This document shows, in pieces, positions 22,750 through 24,762 of a stretch of 24,762 nucleotides of DNA. The position numbers and the translations under genes were made by a program. Within the stretch, counting starts at the first letter, position 1. Each line of letters starts with the position of its first letter. The DNA comes from CAYFJO01 sp964343305 (GTDB lineage: Bacteria; Planctomycetota; Planctomycetia; Pirellulales; Pirellulaceae). The notes below the pieces were generated by a model. The model was not told the origin of the DNA. It made no database searches and was given only the letters and a program-made list of their open reading frames with translations. Location: assembly GCA_964343305.1 (NCBI GenBank), contig CAYFJO010000134.1, positions 1-24,762 on the forward strand. Reading direction: 5' to 3'.

Positions 22750-24582
22750 ATGGAATACCACTACGACGTTCTTGTCATCGGCGCAGGTCACGCTGGAACA
22801 GAGGCCGCGCTAGCTGCTGCGCGCGTTGGAGCGAACGTCGCACTGTTGACGACGAATCTCGACACTGTTGCCCAAATGAGCTGCAATCCCGCAATCGGTG
22901 GTGTGGCCAAAGGCCAAATTGTTCGCGAGATCGACGCACTCGGCGGAGCGATGGGACAAGCGATCGACGCAACAGGAATTCAGTTTCGGCTGCTCAATCG
23001 TCGCAAGGGCCCGGCGATGCACAGCCCGCGGGCTCAGGCTGACAAGAAGGCTTATCAGCAGGAAGTCAAACGCATCGTCGAGGAGCAGGAAAATCTCACG
23101 TTGCGACAAGAGATCGTCGAAGACATCTTGACGGCAGGGCAGGGCAGGGCAGGGCAGGGGAGTGACCAGCGAGTTTGTGGCGTGCGCGTCGTGGGAGACG
23201 TTGTTTATCGCGCTCCGGCGGTCATCCTCACGACGGGGACTTTTCTTCAAGCGCTGATGCACACTGGCGAAGCTAAAACTCCAGGCGGCAGGGCAGGGGA
23301 GGGGACAACCAAAGGGATCAGCGGCGCATTGAATCGGCTCGGTTTTCGCATCGAACGTTTCAAAACCGGCACGCCGCCTCGACTGAACGGTCGCACGATC
23401 GATTTTGACAAAACCGAAATCCAACCCGGCGACGACGACCCGCAGCCGTTTTCGTTTGTAACCGACCAGTTCAACGTTGAACAGATTCCGTGTTGGATCA
23501 CTTACACCAACGAAAAAGTGCATGATCTGATTCGCGCGAATCTAGAGCGTGCTCCGATGTACAGCGGCCAGATCGAAACCAGCGGGCCGCGATACTGTCC
23601 GTCGATCGAAGACAAAGTCGTCCGCTTCGCTGACAAGACGCAGCACCAGATTTTTCTTGAACCCGAAGGCCGTCACACTCAGGAAGTCTACGTCAACGGC
23701 GTCTCGACCAGTTTGCCGCGCGATGTGCAGGACGAAATGTTCCGCCACATTCCGGGGCTTGAACGTGCGCAGATCATGCGTTACGGCTACGCGGTCGAGT
23801 ACGATTTCTGTCCGCCGGATCAATTGCAACCGTGGCTCGAAACCAAGTCGGTCGCTGGGCTGTATTTCGCCGGCCAGATCAATGGCACGACCGGTTACGA
23901 AGAAGCCGGTTCGCAAGGCTTGATGGCCGGTGCCAACGCGGCGCTGCGACTGCGAGGCGACGAGCCACTGATCCTCAGCCGCGATCAAGCCTACATCGGC
24001 GTCTTGATCGACGACCTGGTCACCAGCGGCGTAGACGAACCGTATCGCATGTTTACCAGCCGAGCGGAATATCGGCTGATGCTGCGACAAGACAACGCCG
24101 ATCGCCGTTTGACGCCGTTCGGACACCAGCTCGGTTTGGTCGACGAGACGCGCTGGCAACGCCTGCAACAAAAGGAGGCGCAAGTCGAGCAAGCCGCGGC
24201 GGCACTGGACGAGCTTCGCACGGACGGCGTCACGCTGGCAAAATACTTACGCCGCCCGGAAGTGACATGGGACGACCTAGTCGAACGATCCCCGCAGCTC
24301 GCCGAATTCTCCAGCGCGGTCGCCGAGCAAGTCGTCTACGACGTGAAATACTCCGGCTACATTGCGCGCCAAGAAGTCCAAATCGCCCGCCAACGACGCC
24401 TGGCCGACCGGCGGATCCCAGAGCAGTTCGACTACGCCCAGATCACTCACTTACGAACAGAAGCCCGCGAGAAGCTCTCAAAAATCCGCCCAGTCAGCCT
24501 CGCCCAAGCCGGCCGAATCAGCGGCATCACCCCAGCCGACGTCGCACTGCTGATGGTACATTTGGAAGGGAAGTCGAAGTAG
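22750..24582 (+). CDS. mnmG: tRNA uridine 5-carboxymethylaminomethyl modification enzyme MnmG (GidA)
   Basis: A cytoplasmic FAD enzyme of 610 residues, near full family length (629 in E. coli). With MnmE it installs the cmnm5 group on wobble U34 of certain tRNAs, using a tetrahydrofolate C1 unit and NADH. Visible: FAD motif VIGAGHAGTEAA (9-20), QMSCNPAIGGVAKG, GGRAGEG, FKTGTPPRL, SGPRYCPSIEDK with a conserved Cys, and GQINGTTGYEEA, then the C-terminal domain (about 470-600). Between residues 127 and 142 there is an extra loop, TAGQGRAGQGSDQR, encoded by five GGCAG units. The ATG at 22750 has no ribosome binding site. MnmE is not in the window. A broken copy of its C-terminal part lies at 277-505. 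Confidence 0.96.
   Translation: MEYHYDVLVIGAGHAGTEAALAAARVGANVALLTTNLDTVAQMSCNPAIGGVAKGQIVREIDALGGAMGQAIDATGIQFRLLNRRKGPAMHSPRAQADKKAYQQEVKRIVEEQENLTLRQEIVEDILTAGQGRAGQGSDQRVCGVRVVGDVVYRAPAVILTTGTFLQALMHTGEAKTPGGRAGEGTTKGISGALNRLGFRIERFKTGTPPRLNGRTIDFDKTEIQPGDDDPQPFSFVTDQFNVEQIPCWITYTNEKVHDLIRANLERAPMYSGQIETSGPRYCPSIEDKVVRFADKTQHQIFLEPEGRHTQEVYVNGVSTSLPRDVQDEMFRHIPGLERAQIMRYGYAVEYDFCPPDQLQPWLETKSVAGLYFAGQINGTTGYEEAGSQGLMAGANAALRLRGDEPLILSRDQAYIGVLIDDLVTSGVDEPYRMFTSRAEYRLMLRQDNADRRLTPFGHQLGLVDETRWQRLQQKEAQVEQAAAALDELRTDGVTLAKYLRRPEVTWDDLVERSPQLAEFSSAVAEQVVYDVKYSGYIARQEVQIARQRRLADRRIPEQFDYAQITHLRTEAREKLSKIRPVSLAQAGRISGITPADVALLMVHLEGKSK
23133..23160 (+). repeat. GGCAG pentanucleotide tract with G-quadruplex pattern in mnmG
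   Basis: Five tandem GGCAG units (23133-23157) followed by GGG. Read as G-tracts, 23137-23160 holds four GGG and one GGGG, each spaced by CA, which fits an intramolecular quadruplex in DNA and in the mnmG mRNA. The unit length of five is not a multiple of three, so a gain or loss of a unit would break the frame. It encodes most of the loop AGQGRAGQG. Confidence 0.85.
23287..23304 (+). repeat. Second G-rich tract in mnmG
   Basis: GGCAGGGCAGGGGAGGGG lies 130 bases after the first tract and encodes GRAGEG of the conserved GGRAGE motif. It has three tracts of at least three G, with GG pairs just before. Its first part is the same word as the pentanucleotide tract. Confidence 0.6.
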
Positions 24583-24630
24583 AACACGGTACCAATCAAG
24601 TATTAGTGTTTATCAAGACAAAATACAGCT

Positions 24631-24725
24631 TGGCACTGGCAGAGCCAGTGGCACATAACCGTCCCACATTGAGGCTGGTTCAACAGGCCAGCCGTTTTCT
24701 GGTCCACCAGTGCCACCCAACGCCG
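24631..24725. repeat. Multi-hairpin repeat downstream of mnmG
   Basis: Hairpin CACTGGC (24634-24640) with GCCAGTG (24644-24650), second hairpin GGCTGG (24673-24678) with CCAGCC (24688-24693), and an outer pairing of TGGCACTGG (24631-24639) with CCAGTGCCA (24717-24725) that competes with the first. It lies 49 bases after the mnmG stop and may end its transcript. Confidence 0.7.
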
Positions 24726-24762
24726 TTAACCCTTTTTACATAGCGGTCGCCAGTTGTTTGGC

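Noticed and set aside
23832..24743. 303-codon plus-strand frame overlapping mnmG and its 3' flank
   Set aside because: Arg/Pro-rich shifted reading of mnmG that runs on by chance into the downstream repeat.
1..24762. tRNA or rRNA genes
   Set aside because: No cloverleaf with conserved T-loop and acceptor ends, and no rRNA-like stretch, was recognised by eye; a covariance-model scan would be decisive.

Overview
The window looks like a chromosomal segment of a planctomycete, probably of the Pirellulales/Rhodopirellula type. The pointers are a MoxR-DUF58-von Willebrand A (VWA) operon with very large membrane VWA proteins, an N-terminal NPYQSP motif, secreted NHL, PQQ and FG-GAP propeller proteins (one fused to an esterase-like domain), moderately high GC, few genes per kb and many short dyad repeats between genes. 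This assignment is an inference from gene content; no rRNA or other phylogenetic marker was compared.

Left part (1-3706, minus strand). An AT-richer end without a recognisable gene (1-276) is followed by a decayed fragment of a second mnmG (277-505). Next come a single-HKD phospholipase D-like protein (552-1235), an unrecognised 199-residue protein (1303-1902), rpiB (2128-2565) and a TsaC/Sua5-low-molecular-weight phosphatase fusion (2576-3706). The fusion and rpiB are spaced like one operon and recall the ywlC-ywlE-ywlF order of Bacillus.

Centre (3788-12265, plus strand). An NHL-repeat lipoprotein precedes a four-gene block: VWA/glutamine-amidotransferase-like membrane protein, MoxR AAA+ ATPase, DUF58 protein and BatA-like VWA membrane protein. 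In related systems the MoxR ATPase acts with VWA and DUF58 partners in envelope or complex-assembly work; the target here is not shown. The last two genes overlap by ATGA.

Right part (12387-21892, mostly minus strand). A membrane metallophosphoesterase, a PAS-GAF-receiver regulator with a good promoter candidate, a small plus-strand membrane protein (15776-16144), a three-TM coiled-coil protein with a four-cysteine cluster, a secreted PQQ-type propeller, and a secreted FG-GAP propeller-hydrolase fusion. Then on the plus strand come an NPYQSP membrane protein (21976-22650) and full-length mnmG (22750-24582), which carries a pentanucleotide G-rich tract with quadruplex-forming pattern.

The most unusual signal at window scale is that most gene junctions hold a short element of strong dyad symmetry. 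At least eleven can be read, nearly all different in sequence but alike in design: paired inverted repeats, often two sub-hairpins inside an outer stem. They serve as stop codons, leader hairpins or likely terminators, and one is read into a signal peptide. No tRNA, rRNA, CRISPR array or intact insertion sequence was recognised.
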